A DNA stretch of 64,000 bases from contig MKVQ01000049.1 in NCBI GenBank assembly GCA_001899635.1, positions 151,017 through 215,016 of the forward strand. The letters are read 5' to 3'. This stretch comes from Myxococcales bacterium 68-20. Its GTDB lineage: Bacteria; Myxococcota_A; Polyangia; Polyangiales; Polyangiaceae. The notes under the pieces are model-generated. The model searched no databases and was not told the DNA's origin. It saw only the letters and a list, made by a program, of their open reading frames with translations. Positions 1-8,672 of the stretch are shown here, in pieces. How positions within the stretch are numbered: position 1 is the first letter of the stretch; each line of letters opens with the position of its first letter. The position numbers and the translations under genes were made by a program.

Positions 1-806
1 GTGGATTCGCCTGCGCCGTCGGGCGCCTCGGAGAAGGCGACATCGAGGGCGACGGTGGAGGTCTCTCCTGCTGGGGAGCCAACGACGCGCTGCAACTCGG
101 GCGCGGTCACCTTCCGACCGCTTGGGGAACGGCAGGCGCCGCGGACCTTCGGTTCCGAAAGGTCCTGAGCGCCGCCGGAACGTCACGCGTCGGCTTCGCC
201 GTCCGGGACACGGGCCAGCTCCTTTCTTGGGGCGGCAATGAGTGGCAGAATCAGTCCTTCCCAGGCGTCGTCAACCTTCGTGATGCCCTCGGGCGCGAGA
301 GCTCGTTCTCGCCCGATCCGGTTCCGTACGAGCTCCCCGTGATCGGCGACGTCACGGATCTCGCAGCGTCGACCAAACACGCCTGCATCGTGGCCGGCGG
401 CGCCGTGCACTGCTGGGGTGTGAACGATACGGGAGCCGTGGGCAACAGCTCACGCGTCGACGACCGCTGGCCCTTCGCGGTCACGGTCCAGGGCGCTCGA
501 CCGATCCGCAACCTGTCCGTCAGCGACAAAACGACGTGCGCCGCCAGCATCGACGGCAAAGCCTACTGCTGGGGCGACAACACCAAGGGACAGCTCGGAC
601 CCGGCAACGCCGACTTCTCCTTCGAGCCGATGTCCGTGAGCGGCCTCGGCGGGCGCGTCGTGCGGCTTGCGACGATGGACGAGACGACGTGTGCGCTCAT
701 CGAAGATGGCACCGTCGAGTGCTGGGGCTCGAACGCGCGAGGTCAGCTCGGCATCGGGACGCGTGACGACGACGAGCACCTCCAGCCGACGAAGGTGGTC
801 TTTTGA
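1..806 (+). CDS. RCC1-like repeat protein, 5' end outside window
   Basis: The reading frame is open from base 3 to the TGA at 804-806, so the N-terminus lies upstream of the window. The visible part carries repeated blade signatures of the form C-W-G-x-N (for example around 74-90, 400-425, 565-590 and 715-735), each ending in a G-Q-L-G or related turn. These are the hallmarks of bacterial RCC1-like seven-bladed propellers, which mostly mediate protein binding and here are probably extracellular because every blade contains Cys. It overlaps the next gene by the four bases TTGA. It is a paralogue of the RCC1-like gene at 53189-54541; both contain an LGRESS...PDP segment. The biological partner is unknown. 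Confidence 0.85.
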   Translation, partial: GFACAVGRLGEGDIEGDGGGLSCWGANDALQLGRGHLPTAWGTAGAADLRFRKVLSAAGTSRVGFAVRDTGQLLSWGGNEWQNQSFPGVVNLRDALGRESSFSPDPVPYELPVIGDVTDLAASTKHACIVAGGAVHCWGVNDTGAVGNSSRVDDRWPFAVTVQGARPIRNLSVSDKTTCAASIDGKAYCWGDNTKGQLGPGNADFSFEPMSVSGLGGRVVRLATMDETTCALIEDGTVECWGSNARGQLGIGTRDDDEHLQPTKVVF

Positions 807-2689
807 GCGTCGGTCCCGCCAAGCGCGCCACGTCTTGGGCGAAGGTCGGCGCACTCACGACCACGACGGTGGCCTTCGCCGTCGTGGTCGCCTGCGGCTC
901 CGATCGTCACGGGTTCGAGCGCGTTCCCGCGGTCGATGATGCCGGCGTGTTCGCGACGGCAGACGACGGCGGAACGACGTGCGGCGTCGTCTGCTCGCGG
1001 GACCTTCACTCGGTCCGAGACGGCTGCGACGGCACCCTCGTCGAAGAGTGCCGATCGGACCTGGGCTGCGCCGATGGGACCTGCGTATCGGCATGCAGAA
1101 GCGCCGAACGCAATCAGGGGACCGTCGGATGCTCGTTCTGGACGATCCCATCCGTCGCCATCGGGGGCGGTGCGCCTTCGGAGGCTCCCCTGCAAGACTA
1201 TCGCAACTCCTGCTTTGCGGCGTTCGTCGCGAATACATGGAGCGAACCGGTCAACATCCACGTCGAATACGAGGGGAAACCCCTCGACGTCTCGAAGAGC
1301 ACTGCCATCCCTCGAATGAAAAATGGCGAGCTCGGTCACGAGGTGCTCGAGGGGCCGCTGCCGCCTGGCGAGGTCGCGATCATCTTCCTCCACGATGGGG
1401 AGAAGCCGCCGATGGAGAAGTTCGGGTTACACGTGCGCTGTCCGATCACCCCGGCCATCGTCTCGGAGGAATTCCGCGTCCCCATGTTCTCGGGGACCAC
1501 GGAGGCGTTTCATATCTCGACGGACTTCCCTGTCAGCGCATACTCGATTTACCCCTACGGCGGCGCACTGAGCTATCTCCCGTCGGCAACGGTGCTCCTG
1601 CCCACGTCATCGTGGGACAAATCGTATCTCGTGGTCAATGCGTGGCCGGCCATCGACAATCGCTACACGGGCATGAAGCCTACGCTTCAGATCGTGGCCA
1701 ACGAGGACGACACGGAGGTGCGCATCCGCCCGAACAACGATCAGGTCATTTTGCCGGATGCGACGCCCTCTTCGGACGGAAAATCGGGGATCTACAACCT
1801 GTCCAAAGGACAGACCCTCCAGATCACGGTGGCGAAGGAGTTCGTGGGAAGTCCCATCGAAGCTACGAAGCCGGTCGGAGTCTTCGGCGGAGCAACGTGC
1901 CTGAAGTTCCCGACGGAACCTTTTGCGGGGGCCTGCGACGTGGCTCAGCAACAGATCCCCCCCCTGCGTGCGTGGGGCACCGAGTACATCGCCGCGAGTC
2001 ACGAGAGCCGATGGGTTCTCCGCGGCGGCGAACAGGCAAACCCCGCGCGCCGCGAGGAAAGGGTGCCCTGGCGGTTGATTGGTGCTGCGGACGGCACCCA
2101 GCTCTCCTACGTGCCGAAGCGCCCGGATGGAGCTCCGCAGTCACTCCAGATGGGAGAGTCCGCCGTCTTCTGGACCAGGGATTCGTTCGTCGTGCGAAGT
2201 CAGGATAGCGAGCATCCATTCTATCTCGCCGCCTACATGTCGAGCGCCAGCTTCGGGGAAGTGCACGGTCCGGACTACATGAAGGACATCGGGGATCCGG
2301 AGTTCGTCAATGTCGTCCCCGTGCAGCAGTACCTGGACTCGTACGTGTTCTTCACCGACATGACCTACGGGTACACGACGCTCGTCGTCACGCGGCACGA
2401 CAGTGGAAACGGCTTCAAGGACGTGGATCTCGACTGCTCGGGACCGATCACCGAGTGGAAGAACATCGATGAAGCGGGGCGCTATCAGTACGCCCGCGTG
2501 ACCCTCGTGCGTGAGTTCAAGCCCCAATCGTTTCCGCGTGGCACGTGTGAAAACGGTCGACACGAAATTCGAAGCGACGAGCCCTTCGCGCTCACCGTGT
2601 GGGGGCTCGATTCCTATGCAAGCTATGGCTACCCCGGCGGCGCGGGTCTCCGTGAGATCACCTCTGCCGCCGTCTCCGTTCCGCGATAG
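803..2689 (+). CDS. IgGFc-binding-like surface lipoprotein
   Basis: A 628-residue protein starting at a TTG that overlaps the preceding stop (TTGA), indicating coupled translation. The N-terminus has a basic stretch, a hydrophobic segment and a lipobox-like VVVAC at about residue 31, so a lipoprotein is likely. A Cys-rich linker (about 50-105) precedes a long beta-rich domain with motifs such as SIYPYGGALSYLPSA and GDPEFVNVVP that are typical of the bacterial IgGFc-binding N-terminal domain family. That family is named after mucin-like FCGBP; its role in myxobacteria is not established, adhesion being the usual guess. It closely resembles the product of 54538-56334 along its whole length. Confidence 0.85.
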   Translation: MSVGPAKRATSWAKVGALTTTTVAFAVVVACGSDRHGFERVPAVDDAGVFATADDGGTTCGVVCSRDLHSVRDGCDGTLVEECRSDLGCADGTCVSACRSAERNQGTVGCSFWTIPSVAIGGGAPSEAPLQDYRNSCFAAFVANTWSEPVNIHVEYEGKPLDVSKSTAIPRMKNGELGHEVLEGPLPPGEVAIIFLHDGEKPPMEKFGLHVRCPITPAIVSEEFRVPMFSGTTEAFHISTDFPVSAYSIYPYGGALSYLPSATVLLPTSSWDKSYLVVNAWPAIDNRYTGMKPTLQIVANEDDTEVRIRPNNDQVILPDATPSSDGKSGIYNLSKGQTLQITVAKEFVGSPIEATKPVGVFGGATCLKFPTEPFAGACDVAQQQIPPLRAWGTEYIAASHESRWVLRGGEQANPARREERVPWRLIGAADGTQLSYVPKRPDGAPQSLQMGESAVFWTRDSFVVRSQDSEHPFYLAAYMSSASFGEVHGPDYMKDIGDPEFVNVVPVQQYLDSYVFFTDMTYGYTTLVVTRHDSGNGFKDVDLDCSGPITEWKNIDEAGRYQYARVTLVREFKPQSFPRGTCENGRHEIRSDEPFALTVWGLDSYASYGYPGGAGLREITSAAVSVPR

Positions 2690-2717
2690 ACGAACGACAT
2701 TCCAGCGAGCGTGATGC

Positions 2718-3980
2718 ATGAACATGTCGAAGTTGAAGGTCCTCTCCGTCTCATGCGCTTTCGTCCGGCTGCTCGCACTCGCAGGTTGCGCCGACGAGAC
2801 GGGTGCAGTCGAGGTGCCGGACACGTCGGCGGACGCTGGCGCGTCGACCGATGGGGACGGTGGTTCGCCCCCCTTCGAGACGGAGCAGGACGGTGGTGCT
2901 TCGGACGCTGACGCCGCTCCCGACCGGCGGATCTCGTGGGACAGTGGGGCGGATGAGCGACAGCCGATCGTCCAGGATGCGTGGACGCGAAGCGGCGTCT
3001 ATTGCGCGCGCGTGCAGCGAGGGCAGGACGTCACGACGAAATGCTGGGGCAGCAATCGCAATGGTGAGCTCGGCCGGGGGGTCGTGTCGACGTTCGGCAC
3101 GACCTACGCTCCGCAGCCCATTCAATCGCCGGATGCCCCGCACTTCACGATGGTGAAGCCCGATATCTCGTTGAAGGGCGTGGTTTGCGGCGTCCTCGAC
3201 ACGAACGACCTCAAGTGCTGGGGCGTGGGCTATGCCACGGGCTCCCCCGCCGTGCCGAGCGTCCCGGCGACGCCTTTCCTGCAGGACGTGAGGGCCGTGG
3301 ACGTCGGCGCGAACCACGCATGCGCGATCAAGACCGACGGCAAGCTTCTGTGCTGGGGCGGAAATAGGGACGGACAGCTCGGAATCGGCAAACAGGACAG
3401 CGTCACCTATCCGACTCCCGAAGAGGTCCCCGGCATCACCGTGGATCAGGTCGTGACGGGCCCAAGGGCAACGTGTGCCGTGTCGAACGGCGAGGTGTGG
3501 TGCTGGGGATACAAGCCGCTCACGGGAACGGGATCCGGGGGCGGGTTCGTCACATCGCCGACGCGGGCGGGAACACTCACGAACATCAAGAAGGTTCACG
3601 TAAACCAGAGCTACGCCTACGCGATCGGCAACGACGGCAGCGTTTGGTTCTGGGGAGTCCTCGGCTCGAAGGTCTCGTATACGCCCGCCCCTTTCAGTGA
3701 CCCGACGCCGGAGGACCCGGCGCGTTCGATGACGGGCGTGGTCGACGGCATCGACGACTGCTTCCTGTTCGAGAGCGGCAAAGTTCGGTGCGTCGAGACG
3801 ACCGGCGGATACCGTCTGACCGAGGTCTTGCGCGTCGACCGCGCCAAGAAGCTCACCGGAAAGTGCGTCGTCTCGAAGGACGACGAGCTTCTCTGCTGGG
3901 GGAACAACACCGCTGGTGTCCTGGCCGAGTCTCCGACGCTGCTCGGATCCGCAAGCGGGGCGATCAAAATCGACCTCTGA
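2718..3980 (+). CDS. RCC1-like repeat lipoprotein
   Basis: This 420-residue protein has a signal sequence ending in the lipobox LALAGC (Cys at about 24), followed by an Asp/Gly/Ala-rich spacer of roughly 50 residues. Six or so RCC1-type blades follow, marked by K-C-W-G-S-N, L-L-C-W-G-G-N and related motifs, spaced about 50 residues apart. It sits 28 bases downstream of the IgGFc-like gene and probably belongs to the same transcript. The start could also be the second ATG at 2724. It is predicted to be anchored in the outer membrane with the propeller exposed; partner unknown. Confidence 0.85.
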   Translation: MNMSKLKVLSVSCAFVRLLALAGCADETGAVEVPDTSADAGASTDGDGGSPPFETEQDGGASDADAAPDRRISWDSGADERQPIVQDAWTRSGVYCARVQRGQDVTTKCWGSNRNGELGRGVVSTFGTTYAPQPIQSPDAPHFTMVKPDISLKGVVCGVLDTNDLKCWGVGYATGSPAVPSVPATPFLQDVRAVDVGANHACAIKTDGKLLCWGGNRDGQLGIGKQDSVTYPTPEEVPGITVDQVVTGPRATCAVSNGEVWCWGYKPLTGTGSGGGFVTSPTRAGTLTNIKKVHVNQSYAYAIGNDGSVWFWGVLGSKVSYTPAPFSDPTPEDPARSMTGVVDGIDDCFLFESGKVRCVETTGGYRLTEVLRVDRAKKLTGKCVVSKDDELLCWGNNTAGVLAESPTLLGSASGAIKIDL

Positions 3981-3997
3981 TTCTCCCTTCCGCATGG

Positions 3998-4027
3998 CGA
4001 GCGCATCGCACCCCAACGGTGCGCTCG
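3998..4027. terminator. Possible bidirectional terminator hairpin
   Basis: An 8-bp inverted repeat (CGAGCGCA / TGCGCTCG) with a 14-base loop lies in the 69-base gap between two convergent genes. There is no clear T-tract on either side, so this is a weak call based on position and symmetry. Confidence 0.35.
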
Positions 4028-4049
4028 ACTGTCTAGGAGCCGACGGCCG

Positions 4050-4457
4050 TCAGTCGACGTGCTCGACCTTCGGGACGAGCTTCGCCGGAGGGGCCGCGTT
4101 TCCCTCCGGACCGTCGTGTGCGATCCACCACGCCGTGAGGAAGACGAGGAGCGCGGCGGTGATGAGGAAGAGCTTCTTCGACGTCGGGTCCGGCTCGATG
4201 CGCTCGCGGAGGATGCGCGCCGCGTGCTTGACCTCGTCGTCATCGGTCTCGGCCGCGAGCTTCGGAGCTCCTTCACGGACCGTCGCGTAGTCGCCGCGAG
4301 TGAACGCGGCGACGAGGGCGTCGAGCTCGGGGTGATGCGGGAAGTCCTTCGCGAAGCGCGGGAAACCCCAGGACGCGCGGACGTCGTCGGCGCTCGGCTT
4401 CACGGCGCTCTCGTCCTTCGTCTTCGTTCCCGCGGGTGTCGTTTCTGTTTCGGTCAC
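4050..4457 (-). CDS. Small single-pass membrane protein
   Basis: A 135-residue protein. The GTG start at 4457 overlaps the stop of the upstream metallo-hydrolase gene by four bases (GTGA). The N-terminal ~85 residues are charged and soluble, with a short helical repeat-like region (ELDALVAAFTRGDYATVREG, reminiscent of one TPR unit). One transmembrane segment follows at about 98-115 (LFLITAALLVFLTAWWIA) with a short Pro-rich tail. I do not recognise a named family. The overlap suggests it is made in step with the hydrolase. Confidence 0.7.
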   Translation of the reverse strand: MTETETTPAGTKTKDESAVKPSADDVRASWGFPRFAKDFPHHPELDALVAAFTRGDYATVREGAPKLAAETDDDEVKHAARILRERIEPDPTSKKLFLITAALLVFLTAWWIAHDGPEGNAAPPAKLVPKVEHVD

Positions 4458-5557
4458 GCGATGGCCTGCACGCTTTCGGCCGGCGACCTTCCGGTGCGGG
4501 CTGCTGGACGAGCGATCTCGCCGTGCGTGATCGCGTGATGGAGGATCGTCGGAGACAGACCGGGCGCGAGGAGGCTCGGGGTCACCTCGCTCGAGGAGAA
4601 CATCTGGACGAAGGCCGGAGCGCGACGCACGCGATCGACGATCGTGCGCTCGAGGACCATCGACGTGTATTGCACGGCGCCGAGCTCGGGCGTGTTGGCG
4701 TTGAGGACGATGTCGAGGTCCTGCTTCTTGCACATGGATGCGAGCCCGCGGATGCGGCTCTCCAGCGGCGACCAGTTGTCGGCGCAGGTGCCGTTCTCGC
4801 TGATACCCCAGATGCCGGACTCGGTGGCGAGGAACAGCGTCTGGTTGCCGGACGTGTGGCCGGGCGTCCGGAGGAGCATCACGCCGTCTCCGAGCGCGAG
4901 GTCGCCTTCGGTGAGGATGATGTTCTCCGTGTGCACGCCGAGCTTGCCGTCGCGGACGAACCACGCGCGCTGGAGAGGATGAAGATCGTCCCAGTCCTCC
5001 CATTCGTTCTTCGGCGCGAGGAGCTTCGCGTTCGGGAATCGAGCCGGCCGTGAGCCACCGGCCGTTCCGAGGAGCCCGCGAAGGTCCTGCGTGTGGAAGT
5101 GATCGAACGCGACGTAGTCGATGTCCTCCGGCTTGATGCCATGGCGCGCGAGCTGGGCCTCGAGCGGCTCGAAGCGCGTGGCCACGAGGTCGCTCAAGCG
5201 TTGGCCGAGCTGCTCGATCATCCGCGCGAAGAAGGGCGTGGCGCGGGCGCCGTCGATGTCGGTCGGGTTGAAGAGGAGGTTCTTGAGCTCTCCCTTCTGG
5301 AAGAACTGCACGAGCACGCACCGGTGCGTCAGCATCACGAACGGCGCCGGCGTGAACGCGGCCGTCCAGAACGCGTAACGTGTCGGGTAGGCGAGCGTCG
5401 TCAGCGGCAGGGTCCGCACGGCGATGCAGCGAGGCCCTTGCGCGAGCCGCTCGCGGACCTGCTCGGCCGCGCGCCGGACGGCCCGCAGCTGAGCGCCGCG
5501 GTGCGTCTCCGCCCACGCCTTGTCGAGATCGACGATGCGCTCGGCTCCCGGGATCAT
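4454..5557 (-). CDS. Metallo-beta-lactamase-fold hydrolase
   Basis: A 367-residue protein. The MBL-fold signature appears as HFHTQD at residues 153-158, followed by TPGH at 231-234 and a late segment with Asp/Asn residues (about 260 and 275). In the classical HxHxDH motif the fifth and sixth positions are Asp and His; here they are Gln and Asp, so the first metal site is altered. A ~140-residue N-terminal extension precedes the fold. The ATG at 5557 was chosen because the frame upstream lacks a convincing start near a ribosome site. The substrate is not predictable. It is coupled to the small membrane protein downstream. Confidence 0.8.
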   Translation of the reverse strand: MIPGAERIVDLDKAWAETHRGAQLRAVRRAAEQVRERLAQGPRCIAVRTLPLTTLAYPTRYAFWTAAFTPAPFVMLTHRCVLVQFFQKGELKNLLFNPTDIDGARATPFFARMIEQLGQRLSDLVATRFEPLEAQLARHGIKPEDIDYVAFDHFHTQDLRGLLGTAGGSRPARFPNAKLLAPKNEWEDWDDLHPLQRAWFVRDGKLGVHTENIILTEGDLALGDGVMLLRTPGHTSGNQTLFLATESGIWGISENGTCADNWSPLESRIRGLASMCKKQDLDIVLNANTPELGAVQYTSMVLERTIVDRVRRAPAFVQMFSSSEVTPSLLAPGLSPTILHHAITHGEIARPAARTGRSPAESVQAIA

Positions 5558-5649
5558 GGTGGAGCGAAGGGTAGACCAACGCCGCCGATTGTCGAACGCC
5601 CGATGCTCGCGTCGGTGCGGCTCGGGTGCTCCGCGACGCGGCGGGCTGC

Positions 5650-6561
5650 CTACTGGCAGTGCCCGAGCTTGGTGCCGCCCTGCATCGGGGCGTCCGCGCC
5701 GTAGACGTCCACGCACCGTTCGAGCAGGCCGCAGTCGCTGTTCGTGCCGACGCGGCACCAGCGCTCGCATTCGTAGCCCCAGAGCGGGTTGTACGCGCAA
5801 GCCAGGCCCGGCTTGCAGTCGTTGTACTTCGTGCACGTGTCGTAGAGCGCCTTCGTGCCGGCCGCGTCGCAGTCGGTGGCCTTCACGCTGCCGTCCCAGA
5901 TGCACGTGTTCGATCCGCAGGCGGCGCTCGGGTTGCGGAGGTCGCAGGTGATCGTGCAGACCTTCGCGTTCGGGACGGCGGTGCCGGGCGGGTCGTAGTA
6001 CTGGCCGCAGATGCCGAGGCCGGCGCCGGTGCAGGCGCTGTTCTCCGTCTCGCAATGCGGGCGGCACGCGCCGTAGGCGCAGGTGAGGCCGACCGCGCAC
6101 TGCGAGCTCGTGGTGCAGAGCGATCCCTGAGGACCGCCGCCCGCGAGGATGCAGCTGACCGCGCCGTTCGTCTTGTCGGTGACGTCGCAGGTCTGATTGG
6201 ACGCGCATCCACACTGAGGAGCGAGCCCGCAGACGTTGCTCGGCGGGACCTTGGCGCACGATCCGGCGTCCGGGGTACCGCTCGAGCCGCTGCTGCTCGA
6301 TCCGCCATCGGGCTTGCCGCTCGATCCGCCGTCGGGCTTGCTGTTCGACCCGCCGCTGCTGCTCGTGTCGTCGTCGTCGGTCGAGTCGCCGTCGTCCCCC
6401 GGCGGGAGCGTCACGCTCTCGTCTGCCGGCTCGGTCGGCTCCTTCGACTGCTTCGGCTCGACGAGGTCCGTCGCAGTGGACGTCGAGCCCTCCGCGCACG
6501 CACCGGCGGCCGCGAGGGTCCCGAGGAGGAAGAGCGAAACGAACGACTGCGAGGGCTTCAT
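5650..6561 (-). CDS. Cys-rich lipoprotein with Ser/Gly/Asp linker
   Basis: A 303-residue predicted lipoprotein. A signal peptide ends in TLAAAGAC with Cys at about 22. A 60-residue acidic and Ser/Gly-rich low-complexity linker containing repeated KPDGGSS units follows, then a ~190-residue domain with about 20 cysteines, including a C-G-L-A-P-Q-C-G-C cluster. This matches the many secreted Cys-rich proteins of myxobacteria, but I cannot name a family. The disulfide-rich domain implies a location outside the cytoplasm. It is a stand-alone minus-strand gene, 92 bases upstream of the hydrolase operon. Confidence 0.75.
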   Translation of the reverse strand: MKPSQSFVSLFLLGTLAAAGACAEGSTSTATDLVEPKQSKEPTEPADESVTLPPGDDGDSTDDDDTSSSGGSNSKPDGGSSGKPDGGSSSSGSSGTPDAGSCAKVPPSNVCGLAPQCGCASNQTCDVTDKTNGAVSCILAGGGPQGSLCTTSSQCAVGLTCAYGACRPHCETENSACTGAGLGICGQYYDPPGTAVPNAKVCTITCDLRNPSAACGSNTCIWDGSVKATDCDAAGTKALYDTCTKYNDCKPGLACAYNPLWGYECERWCRVGTNSDCGLLERCVDVYGADAPMQGGTKLGHCQ

Positions 6562-6899
6562 GACGACGCCATGCTTCTAACATCGCGCACGAAGGCCGCG
6601 ATGACGGCGCAAACGCGTAGACGCACCCGAGACGCGCGCCCGAGCGGTGGCCGTTCATCGGCGAGGTCCCGGCCTACCTGGTGCGATAGCGCGTCGCCGC
6701 TTGGTGGGCAGTGCCGTTCGGCCAAGCAGAGACGGCTTAAGAACAGGGGGACGACAGGGAAGCGGGAACAAGCTGGATTTCGCCGTTTTCGTTCAAGCTT
6801 CCCGGCTTCGGCCTCCGGCATGCGTTCGCGCCTATCCCGAATGGTGTTGCATCCGGAGGGGCGGGCCCGTTTGTCGCCCGGCGGCGATGGAGCTCAGCA
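6562..6899. other. Intergenic region between divergent genes
   Basis: This 338-base gap separates the minus-strand lipoprotein gene from the plus-strand methylase gene and must hold both promoters. Apart from a ribosome-site-like GGAG at 6889-6892, seven bases before the methylase ATG, I see no clear promoter, repeat or small gene. Confidence 0.5.
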
Positions 6900-8048
6900 A
6901 TGATCTCCGCGGAGAGAGCGGTTGCGCTTTTTCTCGCGTCATTTCGGGGCGTGTCGCGTAGGTTCCCGTCGATGCCGAAGCGGCACCGGCCTGGCGTGAG
7001 CGCAGCGAGCGTCCTCCGTCATGTCGAGGAGGTCGTCATCGCGACGAGCGGTGAGGATGCCTTCGAGATCGTCTTCGCCGTCGCCGCCGCGCGGATCGCC
7101 GTCGAGGCAGGCCTTCCGCTTCGTCGCGCGATCGACGAGGCCGTACGCCGGCATCCCATGCTCGAGGTGGATCCGGTGAGCGAGGCGAGCGATGCGCTTC
7201 TCATGCAGGTCGACGAGCTCCTCGCGCGGGCGCTGCCGGACGAGGGCACCCTCGATGCCGTCTTCGAGTCGCTCGTCCCTCGCGTCTCGAAGTCGGACAA
7301 GGGGCAGTTCTTCACGCCGCGTCACGTCGTCGATTTCGTCGTGAGGATGCTCGCGCCCTCGGAGCACGAGGTCGTCGTCGATCCCGCGTGCGGATCGGGA
7401 GCGTTCCTCTCGCATGCGCGCGCAGCAGGCGCGCAGGCGCACGGAAGTGACGTGGACGTCCGCGCCGTCCGGGTTGCGCGGCTGCTCGCGCTCGCGGCCT
7501 CCGCCGATCCGCGGACGGTTCAACGAGCCGACGGGTTGCGCGGGGCCGAGCTTCCCGTTGCCGACGTCGTAGCGACGAACCCGCCGTTCGCCGGCCGGGC
7601 GGCGTCGGACGGCTTCGAGGTCGCGGGCTTCGTGAGGAATCCCGAGCGTGACGTGCTCTTCCTCGAGCGCGCGCTCGCGCTGCTGCGTCCGGGCGGGAGG
7701 CTCGGCATCGTGCTTCCGTACAACAAGGCGAGCGGTGCGGCGTTCGCGTCGCTCCGCCGCTGGCTCGTCGAGCGCGCGCGCGTCCTCGCGATCGTCGGTC
7801 TGCCGCGCGAGACGTTCCTCCCGCACACGTCGCAGCGGACGTTCGTCCTCTTCGCGCAGAAGCGGCCACACGTCGAGAGGCCCGTCGCGCCGAGCCCTGA
7901 CGAGCTGACGATGTTCGTCATCAGCGAGCGCGCGGGGAAGGACACCGGGGGCGAGCCGATCCTCCGGAGCGACGGCGAGCTCGATCACGATCTCGACGAC
8001 GTTGCGTCGACGCTCCGTCCGTTCCTGGAAGGGGAGGGGTTCGCGTGA
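6900..8048 (+). CDS. N6-adenine DNA methylase, type I M-subunit-like
   Basis: A 382-residue protein. A helical N-terminal domain is followed by GQFFTPRHVV (typical of HsdM proteins), the AdoMet-binding motif DPACGSGAF near residue 161 and the catalytic NPPF near residue 227, which marks N6-adenine (gamma-class) methylation. It is shorter than usual HsdM subunits (about 500 residues). The start at 6900 is supported by GGAG seven bases upstream; an in-frame ATG at 6972 is an alternative. It overlaps the specificity gene by GTGA. No restriction subunit is present nearby, so it probably acts as an orphan modification enzyme or part of a non-classical defence system. Confidence 0.85.
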   Translation: MISAERAVALFLASFRGVSRRFPSMPKRHRPGVSAASVLRHVEEVVIATSGEDAFEIVFAVAAARIAVEAGLPLRRAIDEAVRRHPMLEVDPVSEASDALLMQVDELLARALPDEGTLDAVFESLVPRVSKSDKGQFFTPRHVVDFVVRMLAPSEHEVVVDPACGSGAFLSHARAAGAQAHGSDVDVRAVRVARLLALAASADPRTVQRADGLRGAELPVADVVATNPPFAGRAASDGFEVAGFVRNPERDVLFLERALALLRPGGRLGIVLPYNKASGAAFASLRRWLVERARVLAIVGLPRETFLPHTSQRTFVLFAQKRPHVERPVAPSPDELTMFVISERAGKDTGGEPILRSDGELDHDLDDVASTLRPFLEGEGFA

Positions 8049-8668
8049 AGCTCACGGTGCGTGCTCTCTCCGAGCTCGGCGATGACGTCGTCCTCGCGCC
8101 CGAGCGATGGGTCGCAGCCGCCGACGTCGGCGAAGGAGTCCCGCTCGGCGAGCTGGTCGTCGAGCGGCGCGAGCGGGCGGAGGCGATCGAGCGCGCGGTC
8201 ATCCTCGACACGACCCACGCTCGCGACGGTCTGCTCGACATCCCGACGGCGCTCCGCGCGGCGCCCTCGGCGAAGAGCGCGAAGAAGAGCGTGTCTGCGG
8301 GGGACCTCGTCGTGTCGCGTCTGCGCCCGTACCTGAGGCAGGTCGCGCTCGTTCATCCCCGGGCGCTCGAGGCCGCGGCGGGACGGCCGCTCGCGCTCTC
8401 GACCGAGTTCTACGTCCTCGCGCCGCGCCGTCCGAACGACGACCTCGCGTTCCTCCTGCCGTTTCTTCTCGGCGAACAAGCGCAGTCCGTGCTCGCTGCC
8501 GCGCAGGAAGGAGGCCATCACCCCCGCGTGCCGCGATCGTCGCTCTTCGCGCTGCGTGTCCCCGAAGCGATCGTGGAGGCGCGCGTTCGGCTCTCCCGCG
8601 AGGTGAACGCGTCGCTCGACGCGCTCTACGAAGCCACCGCGCGGTATCACGCGCTGCTCGGCAAATAG
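8045..8668 (+). CDS. Half-size type I specificity (HsdS-like) subunit
   Basis: A 207-residue protein starting at a GTG that overlaps the methylase stop. It contains a single target-recognition-domain-like unit (about 80-180; LVVSRLRPYLRQVAL, then LSTEFYVL, both common in HsdS TRDs) followed by a helical tail at about 180-207 (VRLSREVNASLDALYEA) resembling a conserved-region helix. Classical HsdS has two TRDs and about 400 residues; half-S proteins can dimerise to recognise palindromic bipartite sites. It should direct the adjacent methylase to its DNA target. It ends four bases from the convergent rhomboid gene. Confidence 0.75.
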   Translation: MKLTVRALSELGDDVVLAPERWVAAADVGEGVPLGELVVERRERAEAIERAVILDTTHARDGLLDIPTALRAAPSAKSAKKSVSAGDLVVSRLRPYLRQVALVHPRALEAAAGRPLALSTEFYVLAPRRPNDDLAFLLPFLLGEQAQSVLAAAQEGGHHPRVPRSSLFALRVPEAIVEARVRLSREVNASLDALYEATARYHALLGK

Positions 8669-8672
8669 CCGT

